This document shows, piece by piece, positions 16,806 through 26,182 of a DNA stretch of 64,000 nucleotides. The stretch is from Roseomonas mucosa (GTDB lineage Bacteria > Pseudomonadota > Alphaproteobacteria > Acetobacterales > Acetobacteraceae): contig CAMDWG010000001.1 of the NCBI GenBank assembly GCA_945878375.1, forward strand, positions 372,001 through 436,000, in the 5' to 3' direction. Each line of letters opens with the position of its first letter. The stretch's first letter is position 1. The translations under genes were made by a program, and so were the position numbers. Below the pieces are notes generated by a model. It did not search any database and was not told the origin of the DNA. It saw nothing but the letters and a program-made list of their open reading frames with translations.

Positions 16806-17825
16806 ATGGGTTTGAAGGTTGCGGTGGTGGGCGCCACCAGCCAGGTCGGGCGCGAGATCCTGAAGACGATGGCGGAACGGGACTTCCCCGTCGCCGAGAT
16901 CGTCGCCCTCGCCACCGGGCGCGGCAGCGGGCAGGAGGTCTCCTATGGCGAGGAACGGGTGCTGCGCGTCCGCGGCACCGAAAGCTTCGACTTCGCCGAG
17001 ACCGACCTGGTCTTCATGGCCGCCGGCGAAGCGGCCAGCGCCGCAGAGGTGCCGCGCATCGCCGCGACCGGGGCGATGGTGATCGACCTGTCGGGCCGCT
17101 TCCGCATGGAGCCCGACGTGCCCCTGGTGGTGCCGGAGGTGAACGCGGCGACGCTGAAGCGCGCGGCGAAGCGGCGGATCGTCGCCTGCCCCGGCAGTGT
17201 TTCCATCGCGGTCGCCATGGTGCTGAAGCCGCTGCACGCGATCGGCAAGGCGCGGCGCGCCGTCGTCACGGGGCTCCACGCCGTCTCCGGCGCGGGGAAG
17301 GAGGCGATGGACGAGCTCTGGAGCCAGACGCGCGGCGTGTATGTGAACGAGACGCCGCCGCCCGAGCAGTTCCCGAAGCAGATCGCCTTCAACCTGATCC
17401 CCCAGGTCGGCGACATCGCAGAGGACGGCATCAGCCGCGAGGAATCCGGCATTGCCGGGGAATTGCGGAAGCTGATCGACCCCGATCTCGCGGCGGTGGC
17501 CAGCTGCCTGCGCGTGCCGGTCTTCATCGGCGACAGCGCGACGGTGGTGGTGGAGTTCGAACGCCCGATCAAGGAACGCGACGCCTGGGCCGCGCTGCGC
17601 GCCATGCCGGGCATGACGGTGCTCGATCACCGCGAGGAGGCCGGCTACGTCACGCCGGCCGAGGTGGGCGGGGAGGATACGGTCTATGTCGGCCGCCTGC
17701 GCCGCGATCCCAGCGTCCCGAACGGGCTCGTCTTCTGGTGCACCACCGACACGCTGCGAAAGGGCGCAGCGCTGAACGCCGTGCAGGTGGCGGAGGAATT
17801 GGTGCGGCAGAAGCTGCTGGATTAG
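16806..17825 (+). CDS. aspartate-semialdehyde dehydrogenase paralogue lacking catalytic residues
   Basis: This 339-residue protein aligns along its length with aspartate-semialdehyde dehydrogenase (GATSQVGREIL; VPLVVPEVN; SGAGKEAMDEL; AFNLIPQVGD). The catalytic Cys loop, NPNCS in active enzymes, reads CPGSV at 128-132, so the nucleophile position is Ser131. The catalytic Gln of the YQxxSGAG loop is His158, and the acid/base His of GHS is Asp243. Only the substrate Arg (Arg236) is kept. It is therefore unlikely to make aspartate semialdehyde. A similar loss is known in the E. coli Usg paralogue. A regulatory or partner role is possible. Confidence 0.85.
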   Translation: MGLKVAVVGATSQVGREILKTMAERDFPVAEIVALATGRGSGQEVSYGEERVLRVRGTESFDFAETDLVFMAAGEAASAAEVPRIAATGAMVIDLSGRFRMEPDVPLVVPEVNAATLKRAAKRRIVACPGSVSIAVAMVLKPLHAIGKARRAVVTGLHAVSGAGKEAMDELWSQTRGVYVNETPPPEQFPKQIAFNLIPQVGDIAEDGISREESGIAGELRKLIDPDLAAVASCLRVPVFIGDSATVVVEFERPIKERDAWAALRAMPGMTVLDHREEAGYVTPAEVGGEDTVYVGRLRRDPSVPNGLVFWCTTDTLRKGAALNAVQVAEELVRQKLLD

Positions 17826-17829
17826 TACG

Positions 17830-17867
17830 CCCCACAAAACCGCTTCGCGGCTTTGCGGGGACCCCGG
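17830..17867. repeat. 38-bp palindromic repeat, copy 1
   Basis: This element begins four bases after the dehydrogenase-like stop codon and is identical over 38 bases to 25515-25552. It folds into a 14-position stem (CCCCACAAAACCGC, loop TTC, GCGGCTTTGCGGGG). The two A/C mismatches become G-U wobble pairs in minus-strand RNA, so that strand forms an unbroken stem. It looks like a REP-type element. Confidence 0.8.
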
Positions 17868-17946
17868 GCTTGGGGCGAGTCGGGCTTTCCGCCGCGCCGC
17901 CCTTTCCTTCTTCGCGCTGACGGTTCCGGCGGGCGGCGGGGATGGT

Positions 17947-18363
17947 TCAGGGGGCGTCGAGGGCGTGGGCCTGCAGATGCGCCAGTTCGACCACGGACAG
18001 GGCGGCGATGTGGGTCGCTTCCAGCAGCACGGGCGGCGCGAAGCCGGCGCGGCGCGCTTCTTCCCACCGCGCGGCGCAGAGGCACCAGCGGTCGCCGGGC
18101 TTCAGCCCCGCGAAGCCGTAGTCCGGCCGGGGCGTGGACAGGTCGTTGCCACGGCGCTGGGAAAAGGCGAGGAAGTCCGCCGTCACCTGCGCGCAGACCA
18201 CATGCAGCCCGTGGTCATGCGGCCCGGTGTTGCAGCAGCCATCGCGGAAGAAGCCGGTCAGCGGCGCGACGGAACAAGGCAGCAGCACGCCGCCCAGCAC
18301 ATTGCGCGCGGGCGGTGGCCCTTCCTCTCGCCGGCGGCGGGATGCGGTGTCGTCGAGCGGCAT
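17947..18363 (-). CDS. DUF2237 family protein
   Basis: This 138-residue protein shows the whole DUF2237 signature: NVLGGVLLPCS, PLTGFFRDGCCNTGP, GLHVVCAQVTADFLAFSQ, RGNDLSTPRPDYGF and GLKPGDRWCLCA. It has several conserved Cys and no signal peptide. The function of the family is not established. It is convergent with the dehydrogenase-like gene and separated from upstream pckA by a terminator. Confidence 0.93.
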   Translation of the reverse strand: MPLDDTASRRRREEGPPPARNVLGGVLLPCSVAPLTGFFRDGCCNTGPHDHGLHVVCAQVTADFLAFSQRRGNDLSTPRPDYGFAGLKPGDRWCLCAARWEEARRAGFAPPVLLEATHIAALSVVELAHLQAHALDAP

Positions 18364-18381
18364 GGCGGCAACCCCAGGATG

Positions 18382-18416
18382 AAAACAGGCGCGCCCCGTA
18401 GGTGGGAGCGCGCCTG
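18382..18416 (-). terminator. intrinsic terminator of pckA
   Basis: On the minus strand a perfect 9-bp stem (18416-18408 with 18394-18386, CAGGCGCGC/GCGCGCCTG) is followed directly by TTTT. It lies 18 bases after the pckA stop codon, which is the classic arrangement. Confidence 0.8.
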
Positions 18417-18433
18417 CCCTGGTCCAGTCGTGG

Positions 18434-20029
18434 TCAGGCCGCCGCGCGGATCGCGGCCTGCTTCACGTCATCGCCGACCGCGCCGGCGAAGGTCTCGAAG
18501 TTCTTCTCGAACAGGGAGACGAGGTGCTTCGCCTGGCGGTCATAGGCGTCCTTGTCCGCCCAGGTCTCGCGCGGGTTCAGCACGCTGTCGGGGATGCCCG
18601 GCACGGCCTTCGGCATCATCAGGCCGAAGAACGGGTCACGCACGAATTCGACCTTCGCCAGCGACCCATCCAGCGCCGCGCGCAGCAGGGCGCGGGTGTG
18701 CTGGATGCTCATCCGCTTGCCGGTGCCGTACGCGCCGCCGGTCCAGCCGGTGTTCACCAGCCACACCTGCGCGCCATCCTTGGCGATGCGTTCCGCCAGC
18801 ATGCGGCCATAGACTTCCGGATGGCGCGGCAGGAAGGGCGCGCCGAAGCAGGTGGAGAAGGTCGCCTGCGGTTCCTTGCCCAGCCCCTTCTCGGTCCCCG
18901 CCACGCGCGCGGTGTAGCCCGACAGGAAGTGGTACATCGCCTGCGCCGGCGTCAGCTTCGCGATCGGCGGCAGCACGCCGAAGGCATCCGCCGTTAGCAT
19001 CACCACCGTCTTCGGCTTGCCCGCAAGACCGTCGCCGACCGTGTTCGGGATGAACTCGATCGGGTAGCAGGACCGGGTGTTCTCGGTCAGGCGGTTGTCA
19101 TCGAGGTCGAGATGGCCGTGGTCGTCGCCGATCACATTCTCCAGCACCGCGCCGAAGCGGTGGGAGGCGTCCCAGATCTGCGGCTCGGCGTCCTTGGACA
19201 GCTTGATGACCTTGGCATAGCAGCCGCCTTCGAAGTTGAAGACGCCGCTCTCGCTCCAGCCATGCTCGTCATCGCCGACCAGCGCGCGTTCGGGGTCGCT
19301 GCTCAGCGTGGTCTTGCCGGTGCCGGACAGGCCGAAGAACAGCGCGGTGTCGCCGGCCTTGCCGACATTGGCGCTGCAATGCATGGGCAGCACGCCGCGA
19401 TCCGGCAGGATCCAGTTCATCACGGTGAAGATCGACTTCTTGATCTCACCCGCATAGCTCGTGCCGGCGATGCAGATGGTGCGCGCGGCGAAGCTCAGCG
19501 CGATGCAGGTGGAGGTGCGGCAGCCGATCTCGGCCGGGTTCGCCTCCAGCTCCGGCGCGTGGAGGATGACGTAGTCCGGCGTGAAGTCGGCCAGTTCCTC
19601 CCGCGCGGGGCGGATGAACATGTTGCGCGCGAACAGCGCGTGCCAGGCATTGGTCGTCACCAGCCGCACGCGGATGCGGTGCGCGGGATCGGCGCCGGCA
19701 TAGAGATCCTGCGTGAACAGCTCCGTCCTCTGGCCGAGCCAGTCGCGGAGCTGGGTGGTGAACTTGCCGAAATTGGCCGGCGCCATGGGCTGGTTGATCT
19801 TGCCCCACCAGATGGCGTCATGCACCGCGGGGTCGTCGACGACGAACTTGTCCTGGACGGAACGGCCGGTGTGCTGGCCGGTCACCGCCATGAAGGCACC
19901 ATCCGCGGAAAGCCGGCCTTCGCCCCGGCGCAGCGCATGGGCATAGAGCCCCGACGCCGTGAGATTCGCATGGATGGTGGCCGAACCGGCCACGCCGGTG
20001 CCGGACAGGGCGGAAACAGGGGACGTCAT
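18434..20029 (-). CDS. pckA: phosphoenolpyruvate carboxykinase (ATP)
   Basis: This 531-residue enzyme converts oxaloacetate plus ATP to phosphoenolpyruvate and CO2, the first committed gluconeogenic step. The ATP-binding P-loop GLSGTGKTTLS is at about 231-241. TGQHTGRSVQDKF near residue 40, the GTSYAGEIKKSIF segment and NTGWTGGAYGTGKRM are all typical. The ATG at 20029 is preceded by GGAGG, seven bases away. It sits near chvI, an arrangement also seen in other alphaproteobacteria, where ChvI/ChvG and pckA are linked. The gene ends in an intrinsic terminator. Confidence 0.96.
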   Translation of the reverse strand: MTSPVSALSGTGVAGSATIHANLTASGLYAHALRRGEGRLSADGAFMAVTGQHTGRSVQDKFVVDDPAVHDAIWWGKINQPMAPANFGKFTTQLRDWLGQRTELFTQDLYAGADPAHRIRVRLVTTNAWHALFARNMFIRPAREELADFTPDYVILHAPELEANPAEIGCRTSTCIALSFAARTICIAGTSYAGEIKKSIFTVMNWILPDRGVLPMHCSANVGKAGDTALFFGLSGTGKTTLSSDPERALVGDDEHGWSESGVFNFEGGCYAKVIKLSKDAEPQIWDASHRFGAVLENVIGDDHGHLDLDDNRLTENTRSCYPIEFIPNTVGDGLAGKPKTVVMLTADAFGVLPPIAKLTPAQAMYHFLSGYTARVAGTEKGLGKEPQATFSTCFGAPFLPRHPEVYGRMLAERIAKDGAQVWLVNTGWTGGAYGTGKRMSIQHTRALLRAALDGSLAKVEFVRDPFFGLMMPKAVPGIPDSVLNPRETWADKDAYDRQAKHLVSLFEKNFETFAGAVGDDVKQAAIRAAA

Positions 20030-20174
20030 CAATTTCCTCCACTCGGCGGCGCCGGGCCCCTGCACCTGGAATCAGGTGCCGGGACAGCCAAGGCGCCGCA
20101 CCGCGGCACCCTTCCCGGGTGAGCGCGGCAGAATTACGGCGGCTAAGTGGAGGGGCGCAATGCGAACCGGGCGG

Positions 20175-20918
20175 TTACTTGCCTGACAAGCGCTTGTCTC
20201 GGGCGGCCCGGCCGTCTCGCGCCGCGCGGATCAGGGCGGCGCGGACCCCATCGGCCTCCGCGACCGGCGCCGGCCAGGGGTGGCGCAACACGGCCTCTCC
20301 CAACGCCAGGTCGCAGCCATCGGTGTCCACGGCCACAAGGCGCCAGGGCCCCGTCGCGGCGCGGTGCAACCCCTCGGCGATGGCGGCCACGGCATCGGTG
20401 TGGTCGTCATTCACATGGGCGATGATCTCGGCCTCGGCGGCGGCGATGGCGGCGGTGGCGGCGGGATCGGGCAGCAGATCGGCCAGGCGCAGGCGGCTTG
20501 CGCGGGCGAAGCCGCCGACCAGCAAGGCCCCGCCGGGGCGCACCCGCCACAGGGCGAAATCGCCGAAATCGGCGTAGAGCGCCGCATAGGGGTGCCGCGC
20601 CAGCCAGCGCGCCTTGAGCGCAGGGACCTCCGCCTCCGGCACGGTCTCGGCCAGGCCGGTCAGGGTCACGCGGGGGGCGGTCTGGGGGTTCGGGCCTTCG
20701 GGCTGCCCCGTGAACAGCAGGGCGCAGCGGGGCTCGGCCTTCAATTGGCGGGTATGCTCGGAGAGCGACGACAGCAGCATCAGGGCCGAGAGGTCAGGCG
20801 CCGTCGCCGGGGTCACCAGGGCGGCGAAGGGCGCGCCCCCTGCCCCGGTCGCCAGCGTCGCGGCGGCGCTGCCCCGGATCAGCCGCCGCGCCTCGAAGCC
20901 CAGATCCGCCGTCGCCAT
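20175..20918 (-). CDS. HugZ-like pyridoxamine-5'-phosphate-oxidase-fold protein
   Basis: This 247-residue protein has an N-terminal split-barrel domain (SAAATLATGAGGAPFAALVTPA; HTRQLKAEPRCALLF). A C-terminal DUF2470-type domain (VNDDHTDAVAAIAEGL) follows. This two-domain form includes the HugZ haem oxygenases and chloroplast-type haem-binding relatives. The start at 20918 has GGAGAGG six bases upstream. Whether it degrades haem cannot be read from sequence. It is divergent from chvI. Confidence 0.85.
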   Translation of the reverse strand: MATADLGFEARRLIRGSAAATLATGAGGAPFAALVTPATAPDLSALMLLSSLSEHTRQLKAEPRCALLFTGQPEGPNPQTAPRVTLTGLAETVPEAEVPALKARWLARHPYAALYADFGDFALWRVRPGGALLVGGFARASRLRLADLLPDPAATAAIAAAEAEIIAHVNDDHTDAVAAIAEGLHRAATGPWRLVAVDTDGCDLALGEAVLRHPWPAPVAEADGVRAALIRAARDGRAARDKRLSGK

Positions 20919-21029
20919 ATCCTCTCCGCCATTTCGTGTTCGATTGTCCGACCCGCCTTTGCCACAATCTGGGGCCAAGCTGCGTCATGACCAAGGCGGA
21001 TCGCCGCCCCGGTCGAAGGAGTAACCGCC

Positions 21030-21731
21030 GTGCCAGCCACCATCGCCCTCGTGGACGATGACCGCAACATCCTCACCTCGGTGTCCATGACGCTCGAGCA
21101 GGAGGGGTTCCTGGTCCGCACCTACACCGACGGCGAAAGCGCGCTGCAGGGCCTGCTGGCCAAGCCCGCGGACCTCGCGGTGCTGGATATCAAGATGCCC
21201 CGGATGGACGGGATGGAGCTGCTGCAGCGGCTGCGCCAGCGCACCGCCATGCCGGTGGTGTTCCTGACCAGCAAGGATGACGAGCTGGACGAGCTGATGG
21301 GGCTGCGGCTTGGTGCCGACGACTACATCACCAAGCCCTTCAGCCAGCGCCTGCTGCTGGAACGCATCCGCGCCCTGCTGCGCCGGAACGAGGCAAGCCG
21401 TGCGGAGGGCAGCGGCACGCCGGTGGGCGGCATCATCGCCCGCGGCGACCTGGTGCTGGACGAGACGAAGCACACCTGCATGTGGAAGGGCGGGCAGGTG
21501 CAGCTGACCGTCACGGAATTCCTGCTGGTGAAGGCACTGGCGGTGCGGCCGGGCATGGTCAAGAACCGCGACCAGCTGATCGACGCGGCGTATGGCGAGA
21601 ACATCTATGTCGATGACCGCACCATCGACAGCCATGTGAAGCGCGTGCGGAAGAAGTTCCGCCAGGTGGACAACGACTTCGCGCAGATCGAGACGCTGTA
21701 CGGGCTGGGCTACCGCTACAAGGAAGCGTGA
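21030..21731 (+). CDS. chvI: ChvI-type response regulator
   Basis: This 233-residue OmpR-family regulator starts at a GTG with GAAGGAG nine bases upstream. The receiver has the acidic pocket VDDD at 8-11, phosphoacceptor Asp53 (LAVLDIKMP) and Lys in YITKPF. The winged-helix DNA-binding domain (about 135-233) has [16 protein letters not shown] and ends GLGYRYKEA. Its closest type is ChvI/ExoR-pathway regulators of alphaproteobacteria, which control envelope and exopolysaccharide genes. The proximity of pckA supports this. The cognate kinase lies 2.1 kb downstream rather than adjacent. Confidence 0.92.
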   Translation: MPATIALVDDDRNILTSVSMTLEQEGFLVRTYTDGESALQGLLAKPADLAVLDIKMPRMDGMELLQRLRQRTAMPVVFLTSKDDELDELMGLRLGADDYITKPFSQRLLLERIRALLRRNEASRAEGSGTPVGGIIARGDLVLDETKHTCMWKGGQVQLTVTEFLLVKALAVRPGMVKNRDQLIDAAYGENIYVDDRTIDSHVKRVRKKFRQVDNDFAQIETLYGLGYRYKEA

Positions 21732-21747
21732 GGCGGGCGGCGTCGAA

Positions 21748-22017
21748 TCAGCCGTCCAGGCGCTGCCTTACTTCGTCAAGCTTACCTTCGGCCTCTTGCA
21801 ATGCCGCTTCCAGACGTTGATTGCGCGCGCGATGGATCCCTCGTGAAGTCTTTAGGCTATGGAGATCGCGCTCAAGACTGTTCATGCGACTCCGAAGTTC
21901 CTCAATTTCTTGGCCGTGATGATCCAGGACGCGACCCTGATTATTGACGGTACGCCACAGGTTGCGGACACCTTCCAGTAACCGCTCACCCAGAGTTGAC
22001 TGCGCATCGTCAGACAT
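21748..22017 (-). CDS. small coiled-coil protein in a low-GC island
   Basis: This 89-residue protein (MSDDAQSTLGERL start) is mostly heptad-like coiled coil: IEELRSRMNSLERDLHSLK, then RLEAALQEAEGKLDEVRQRL. It has no signal peptide or membrane segment. GAGGGG lies upstream of the ATG at 22017. Base and codon use are visibly AT-richer than in all flanking genes, suggesting transfer. It is inserted, in reverse orientation, between chvI and the acyl-CoA ligase. I do not recognise it. Confidence 0.65.
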   Translation of the reverse strand: MSDDAQSTLGERLLEGVRNLWRTVNNQGRVLDHHGQEIEELRSRMNSLERDLHSLKTSRGIHRARNQRLEAALQEAEGKLDEVRQRLDG

Positions 22018-22091
22018 CTTGCGGCCCCTCAGCCTAAATTTCCTTTCCGAAGGTGTACCAAACTGCAATCACGATCAAGTGCGCTTTCCGG

Positions 22092-23708
22092 CTACGCCCC
22101 AAAATACCCCGCATACTGCTCGCGCAGCCTGGTCTTCTGGATCTTGCCGGTCGCGGTGTGCGGGATCTCCTCCACCACCACGACATCGTCGGGCATCCAC
22201 CATTTCGCGACATGCGGCGCGATGTGGTCCAGCACCGAGTGCTTGTCGATCGTGCGCCCGGGCGTCGCCACCACGATCAGCAGCGGCCGTTCGTCCCATT
22301 TCGGATGGCGCGCGGCGACCACGGCGGCCTCAGCCACATCCGGGTGGCCGACCGCGAGATTTTCCAGCTCGATGGAGGAGATCCACTCGCCGCCGGACTT
22401 GATCACGTCCTTGGTGCGGTCGGTGATGTGCATGTAGCCGGCGGCGTCGATGGTCGCGACATCGCCCGTCTCGAACCAGCCATCCGCCGTCAGCGCGCCG
22501 TGCTCGGCGCGGAAATAGCCGCGCGTCACGGTGGGCCCGCGCACCTGCAGGTTGCCGAAGGTCTCGCCATCCCAGGGCAGGTCCTGGCCATCATCGCCGA
22601 CGATCCGCATCTCCACGCCAAACGGCGCGCAGCCCTGCTTGCGCTGCAGATCGAGCTGGGCGCGCGCATCCAGCCCCGCCGTCTCCGGCTTCGTGATGCA
22701 GGCGGAGCCCACGGGCGACATCTCCGTCATGCCCCAGGCATGCACCACGCGCACGCCGCGCTGCGCGAAGCCCTCGATCAGCGCGGGCGGGCAGGCGCTG
22801 CCGCCGATGACCACGCGCTTCAGCGTGGTCAGCGCAGCGCCCGTCGCCTCCAGATGCTGCAACAGGCCGAGCCAGACGGTCGGCACGGCGGCGGTGAAGG
22901 TGACCTGCCCTTCCTCCAGCAGCGCGTGCAGGGACGCGCCATCCAGCTTCGGCCCCGGCATCACCAGCGCCGCCCCCGACAGCGGCGCGGAAAAGGGCAG
23001 CGACCAGCCATTGGCGTGGAACATCGGCACCACCGGCATTACGCGCTCCATCGCCGACAGCGCGAACATGTCCGGCAGCGCGCAGGCCATGGCGTGCAGC
23101 ACATTCGACCGGTGCGAATAGAGCACACCCTTCGGATCGCCCGTGGTGCCGGAGGTGTAGCAGAGCCCGGCGGCCGTATTCTCCTCGAAGCTGGCCCAGG
23201 CGAAATCGCCATCCGTCTCCGCCAGCCAGGATTCGTAATCCACCGCGCCTGGCAGGGTGGTGGCCGGCATATGCGCCGCATCGGTCAGGATCACATAGCG
23301 GCGGATATGCGGCAGTTGGGGCGCCAACTTCTCCAGCAGCGGCACGAAGGTCAGATCGGCCAGCATCATCCGGCTTTCGGCGTGGTTCAGGATCCAGGCG
23401 ATCTGATCCGGGAACAGCCGCGGATTGAGCGTGTGGTAGATCGCCCCGATGCCGGTGATGCCGTACCAGGCTTCCACATGCCGCCAGGTGTTCCAGGCCA
23501 TGGTCGCCACGCGGTCGCCCAGCCCGATCCCGTCCCGCGCCAGCCGTTGCGAAAGCCGCAGCGCGCGATCGCGCAGCGCGGCATAGGTGGTCCGGTGCAA
23601 CGGGCCTTCGACGCTGCGGCTCAGCACCTCACGCCCGCCGTGATGGCACGCGGCATGGTCGATGACGCGATGCGCCAGCAGCGGCCAGTCCTGCATCAGC
23701 CCGAGCAT
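22092..23708 (-). CDS. acyl-CoA synthetase (AMP-forming)
   Basis: This 538-residue enzyme has the phosphate-binding motif [11 protein letters not shown] at about 184-194, [11 protein letters not shown], the [12 protein letters not shown] segment and C-terminal [14 protein letters not shown]. These mark the ANL superfamily, medium/long-chain or methylthiopropionate-CoA ligase type (DmdB/AlkK-like). It would activate a carboxylic acid with ATP and CoA; the acid is not determinable. The ATG at 23708 is preferred since GGGAGG lies five bases upstream; ATGs further upstream lack this. Confidence 0.9.
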   Translation of the reverse strand: MLGLMQDWPLLAHRVIDHAACHHGGREVLSRSVEGPLHRTTYAALRDRALRLSQRLARDGIGLGDRVATMAWNTWRHVEAWYGITGIGAIYHTLNPRLFPDQIAWILNHAESRMMLADLTFVPLLEKLAPQLPHIRRYVILTDAAHMPATTLPGAVDYESWLAETDGDFAWASFEENTAAGLCYTSGTTGDPKGVLYSHRSNVLHAMACALPDMFALSAMERVMPVVPMFHANGWSLPFSAPLSGAALVMPGPKLDGASLHALLEEGQVTFTAAVPTVWLGLLQHLEATGAALTTLKRVVIGGSACPPALIEGFAQRGVRVVHAWGMTEMSPVGSACITKPETAGLDARAQLDLQRKQGCAPFGVEMRIVGDDGQDLPWDGETFGNLQVRGPTVTRGYFRAEHGALTADGWFETGDVATIDAAGYMHITDRTKDVIKSGGEWISSIELENLAVGHPDVAEAAVVAARHPKWDERPLLIVVATPGRTIDKHSVLDHIAPHVAKWWMPDDVVVVEEIPHTATGKIQKTRLREQYAGYFGA

Positions 23709-23830
23709 CGCATCCTCCCGCATCGCATGGTTCTTGGACGGCATCCTCCGTCACGGATGGCCCGGCGGGCAAGCCCGTGGCCCCGGCCGAGGCGGCAGGC
23801 TAGGATGCCAGGATCGAGGGCGGGGTCGGG

Positions 23831-25510
23831 ATGCCGGACGCGGGCGGTGCGCCGCTGATGCAGACACGGGCCGAGACACGGCGGCGGCGCTGGCTGTCGC
23901 CGCTGCTGCGCCGCATCCTGCTGCTCAACGCCCTGGCGCCGGCGCTGCTGGCGGCCTCGCTGCTGTATCTCGACCAGTACCAGAACGGGTTGCTGGCGGC
24001 GGAGGTCGAATCGCTCCGCACCCAGGCACGCATCTATGCCGGCGCCATCGGCGAAGCCGCGACCAGCACGCGCGACGACCGCACCATCCTGGTGCCCGAA
24101 GCCGCCCGCCCGCTGCTGCGCCGGCTGGCGGAGCCTTCCCCCAACACCCAGGCGCGGCTGTTCGACACCACCGGCCTGCTGGTCGCGGACAGCCGCGTGC
24201 GCGAAGGGCCGGGCGGCGCCATCACCACCGAACCCCTCGCCCCGCCCGAACCGCGCGGCGCCTTCGCCGGCACGGTCGCGGGGCTCTATGACCGCATCCT
24301 GGCCATCCTGCCGCGTCGCACGGGGCCGGAGGTCCTGGTGGATGTGAACCCCGACGCGCCATCCTTCGACTGGCAGCCGGAATTCAGCGTCTCCGGCACC
24401 GGCGACCGGCGGGAGGAGTTGCGCCAGGCGCTGGAAGCCGGCGTCCGCCCCTATATCCGCCGCACGGCGGAAGGGCGGCTGCTGGTCTCCGTCACCGAAC
24501 CCGCGCGCCGGGGTGCGGCGACCGTCGGCCTGGTGCTGCTGACGCGCGAGGCGCGGGAAGTGGATTCGCGGCTGCTGGAGATCCGCGTCTCGGTCCTCGC
24601 GCTGTTCGGGCTGGCGCTGCTGCTGACGGTGCTCGCATCGCTCTACCTGGCGCGCACGCTGGCCACGCCGATCCTGCAACTGGCCGAATCCGCCGCCGCG
24701 ATGCGCGAAGGCGAAGGGCGCGCCGGCAGCGTGCCGACCGCGCTGCTGGCGCGGAAGGACGAGATCGGCGTGCTGGCCCGCGACCTGCAGGCGGCGGCGC
24801 GCGCGCTCTGGGCGCGGATCGATGCGAATGAACGCTTCGCCGCCGATGTGGCGCATGAGCTGCGCAACCCGCTCAGCTCCGTCCGCTCCGCGATCGAGAC
24901 GCTGCGCCGGATCGAGGATGCGGCGAAGCAGAAGCGCCTGTTGCAGATCATCTCCGAGGACGCGGTGCGGATGGACCGGCTGATCGCCGACATCTCCGAC
25001 AGTTCGAAGGTGGATGCGGAACTGTCGCGCACCGTGGCGCAGCCGGTGGATGTCGCGCCCATCCTGTCCGCGCTGGCCGAGCTGCACGCCGCGACGCGGG
25101 AGGATGGCGACCCGGTGATGGAGGTCGAAGCACCGGCGGAGGGGCTGATCGTGCGCGGCGTCGAAGGTCGCATCGTGCAGGTCTTCCGCAACCTGATCGG
25201 CAACGCGATCTCCTTCAGCCCGCGGGACGGCAAGGTGGGCATCCGCGCCCGCGCGCTGGGCGGCCAGGTCGAATTCACGGTGGAGGATGACGGGCCCGGC
25301 ATCCCGGATGCGAAGCTGGAGAGCATCTTCGACCGCTTCTACAGCGAAAGGCCGCGCGGCGAGCGCTTCGGCCAGCATTCGGGGCTCGGCCTGTCGATCT
25401 CGCGTCAGATCGTGGAAGGGCTGCGCGGCCGGATCGAGGCGGAGAACCGCCGCGATGCCGAAGGCCGGATCATCGGCGCGCGGTTTATTGTCAGGCTGCC
25501 GGCGGCCTAG
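23831..25510 (+). CDS. chvG: ChvG-type sensor histidine kinase
   Basis: This 559-residue membrane kinase has a first membrane helix at about 27-47, a periplasmic sensor domain of the ChvG/ExoS type (LLAAEVESLRTQARIYAGAIG) and a second helix at about 256-276. HAMP follows, then phospho-acceptor His342 in AHELRNPLSS. ATPase motifs are NLIGNAISFSP, DDGPGIPD and GLGLSIS. It should phosphorylate ChvI. The pair is normally adjacent; here two minus-strand genes lie between them. A copy of the 38-bp repeat follows the stop codon. Confidence 0.92.
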   Translation: MPDAGGAPLMQTRAETRRRRWLSPLLRRILLLNALAPALLAASLLYLDQYQNGLLAAEVESLRTQARIYAGAIGEAATSTRDDRTILVPEAARPLLRRLAEPSPNTQARLFDTTGLLVADSRVREGPGGAITTEPLAPPEPRGAFAGTVAGLYDRILAILPRRTGPEVLVDVNPDAPSFDWQPEFSVSGTGDRREELRQALEAGVRPYIRRTAEGRLLVSVTEPARRGAATVGLVLLTREAREVDSRLLEIRVSVLALFGLALLLTVLASLYLARTLATPILQLAESAAAMREGEGRAGSVPTALLARKDEIGVLARDLQAAARALWARIDANERFAADVAHELRNPLSSVRSAIETLRRIEDAAKQKRLLQIISEDAVRMDRLIADISDSSKVDAELSRTVAQPVDVAPILSALAELHAATREDGDPVMEVEAPAEGLIVRGVEGRIVQVFRNLIGNAISFSPRDGKVGIRARALGGQVEFTVEDDGPGIPDAKLESIFDRFYSERPRGERFGQHSGLGLSISRQIVEGLRGRIEAENRRDAEGRIIGARFIVRLPAA

Positions 25511-25514
25511 CAAA

Positions 25515-25552
25515 CCCCACAAAACCGCTTCGCGGCTTTGCGGGGACCCCGG
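25515..25552. repeat. 38-bp palindromic repeat, copy 2
   Basis: This copy is identical to 17830-17867 and begins five bases after the chvG stop codon. A separate perfect hairpin with an AAA loop lies at 25587-25605 (GCCGCGGC arms). The rest of 25553-25716 shows no gene. Confidence 0.8.
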
Positions 25553-25716
25553 ACCGGGCACTGTTCTTGTCCTGTGGCACCGCGTTGCCGCGGCAAAGCC
25601 GCGGCGCCGCCCGAGGTCCAGCGGTGCTTGGCCTCCTGCGAGGGTCCAAACCCAATCATCCACCCAACCCTAGCCGCGCCCGCAGACGAGACGGCGAAGC
25701 CCGCCCAGGCCGACGC

Positions 25717-26139
25717 TCAATGCATCCCGTGCTGCGCCGCGCCGCCATGCGGCTCCCGCGCCAGGCGGGTGAAGATCTGCCGCGCTTCCGCGCAGGATGC
25801 GGCCCCGACCATCTCCCGCACCTCCTCCCGGTTCCACATCCAGCTCTGGACGGGGTCGTCGCGCATCGTCCAGGCCGGGAAGGTGCGGAAGGGTGTGTCC
25901 CCGCACCACAGCAGCGAGACCTCGATATGGCGGTCGTCGCGCAGGATGCGCGCAAAGGTCTCCGTGACCTTCTGGCGCGGCCCTTCCAGCAGTTGCAGGA
26001 AGATGTCGTGCCGGCAGATCAGCGCGCCGGTGACGCCATTCGCCGCATTGTGCCGGCGCGCCGACAGCAGGATATCATCGAGCGACCCGGCATCGAAGCC
26101 GAAGGGCCGGGAAGCGTAGATCAGCTGCATCAGGCGCAT
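25717..26139 (-). CDS. BLUF-domain blue-light photoreceptor
   Basis: This 140-residue single-domain protein keeps the flavin-photocycle residues: Tyr8 in LIYASRP, Asn31 in ARRHNAANGVTG, and Gln49 in FLQLLEG. A WCGDTPFRTFPAWTM strand follows and about 40 C-terminal residues form capping helices. No output domain is fused, so it would act through a protein partner. It starts 43 bases after the mutL stop and is probably on the same transcript. Light sensing is predicted from family residues. Confidence 0.9.
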   Translation of the reverse strand: MRLMQLIYASRPFGFDAGSLDDILLSARRHNAANGVTGALICRHDIFLQLLEGPRQKVTETFARILRDDRHIEVSLLWCGDTPFRTFPAWTMRDDPVQSWMWNREEVREMVGAASCAEARQIFTRLAREPHGGAAQHGMH

Positions 26140-26182
26140 CGCGCGGCCATCACCCGTGATTCGGGCGGGAGCATAGGCGAAG

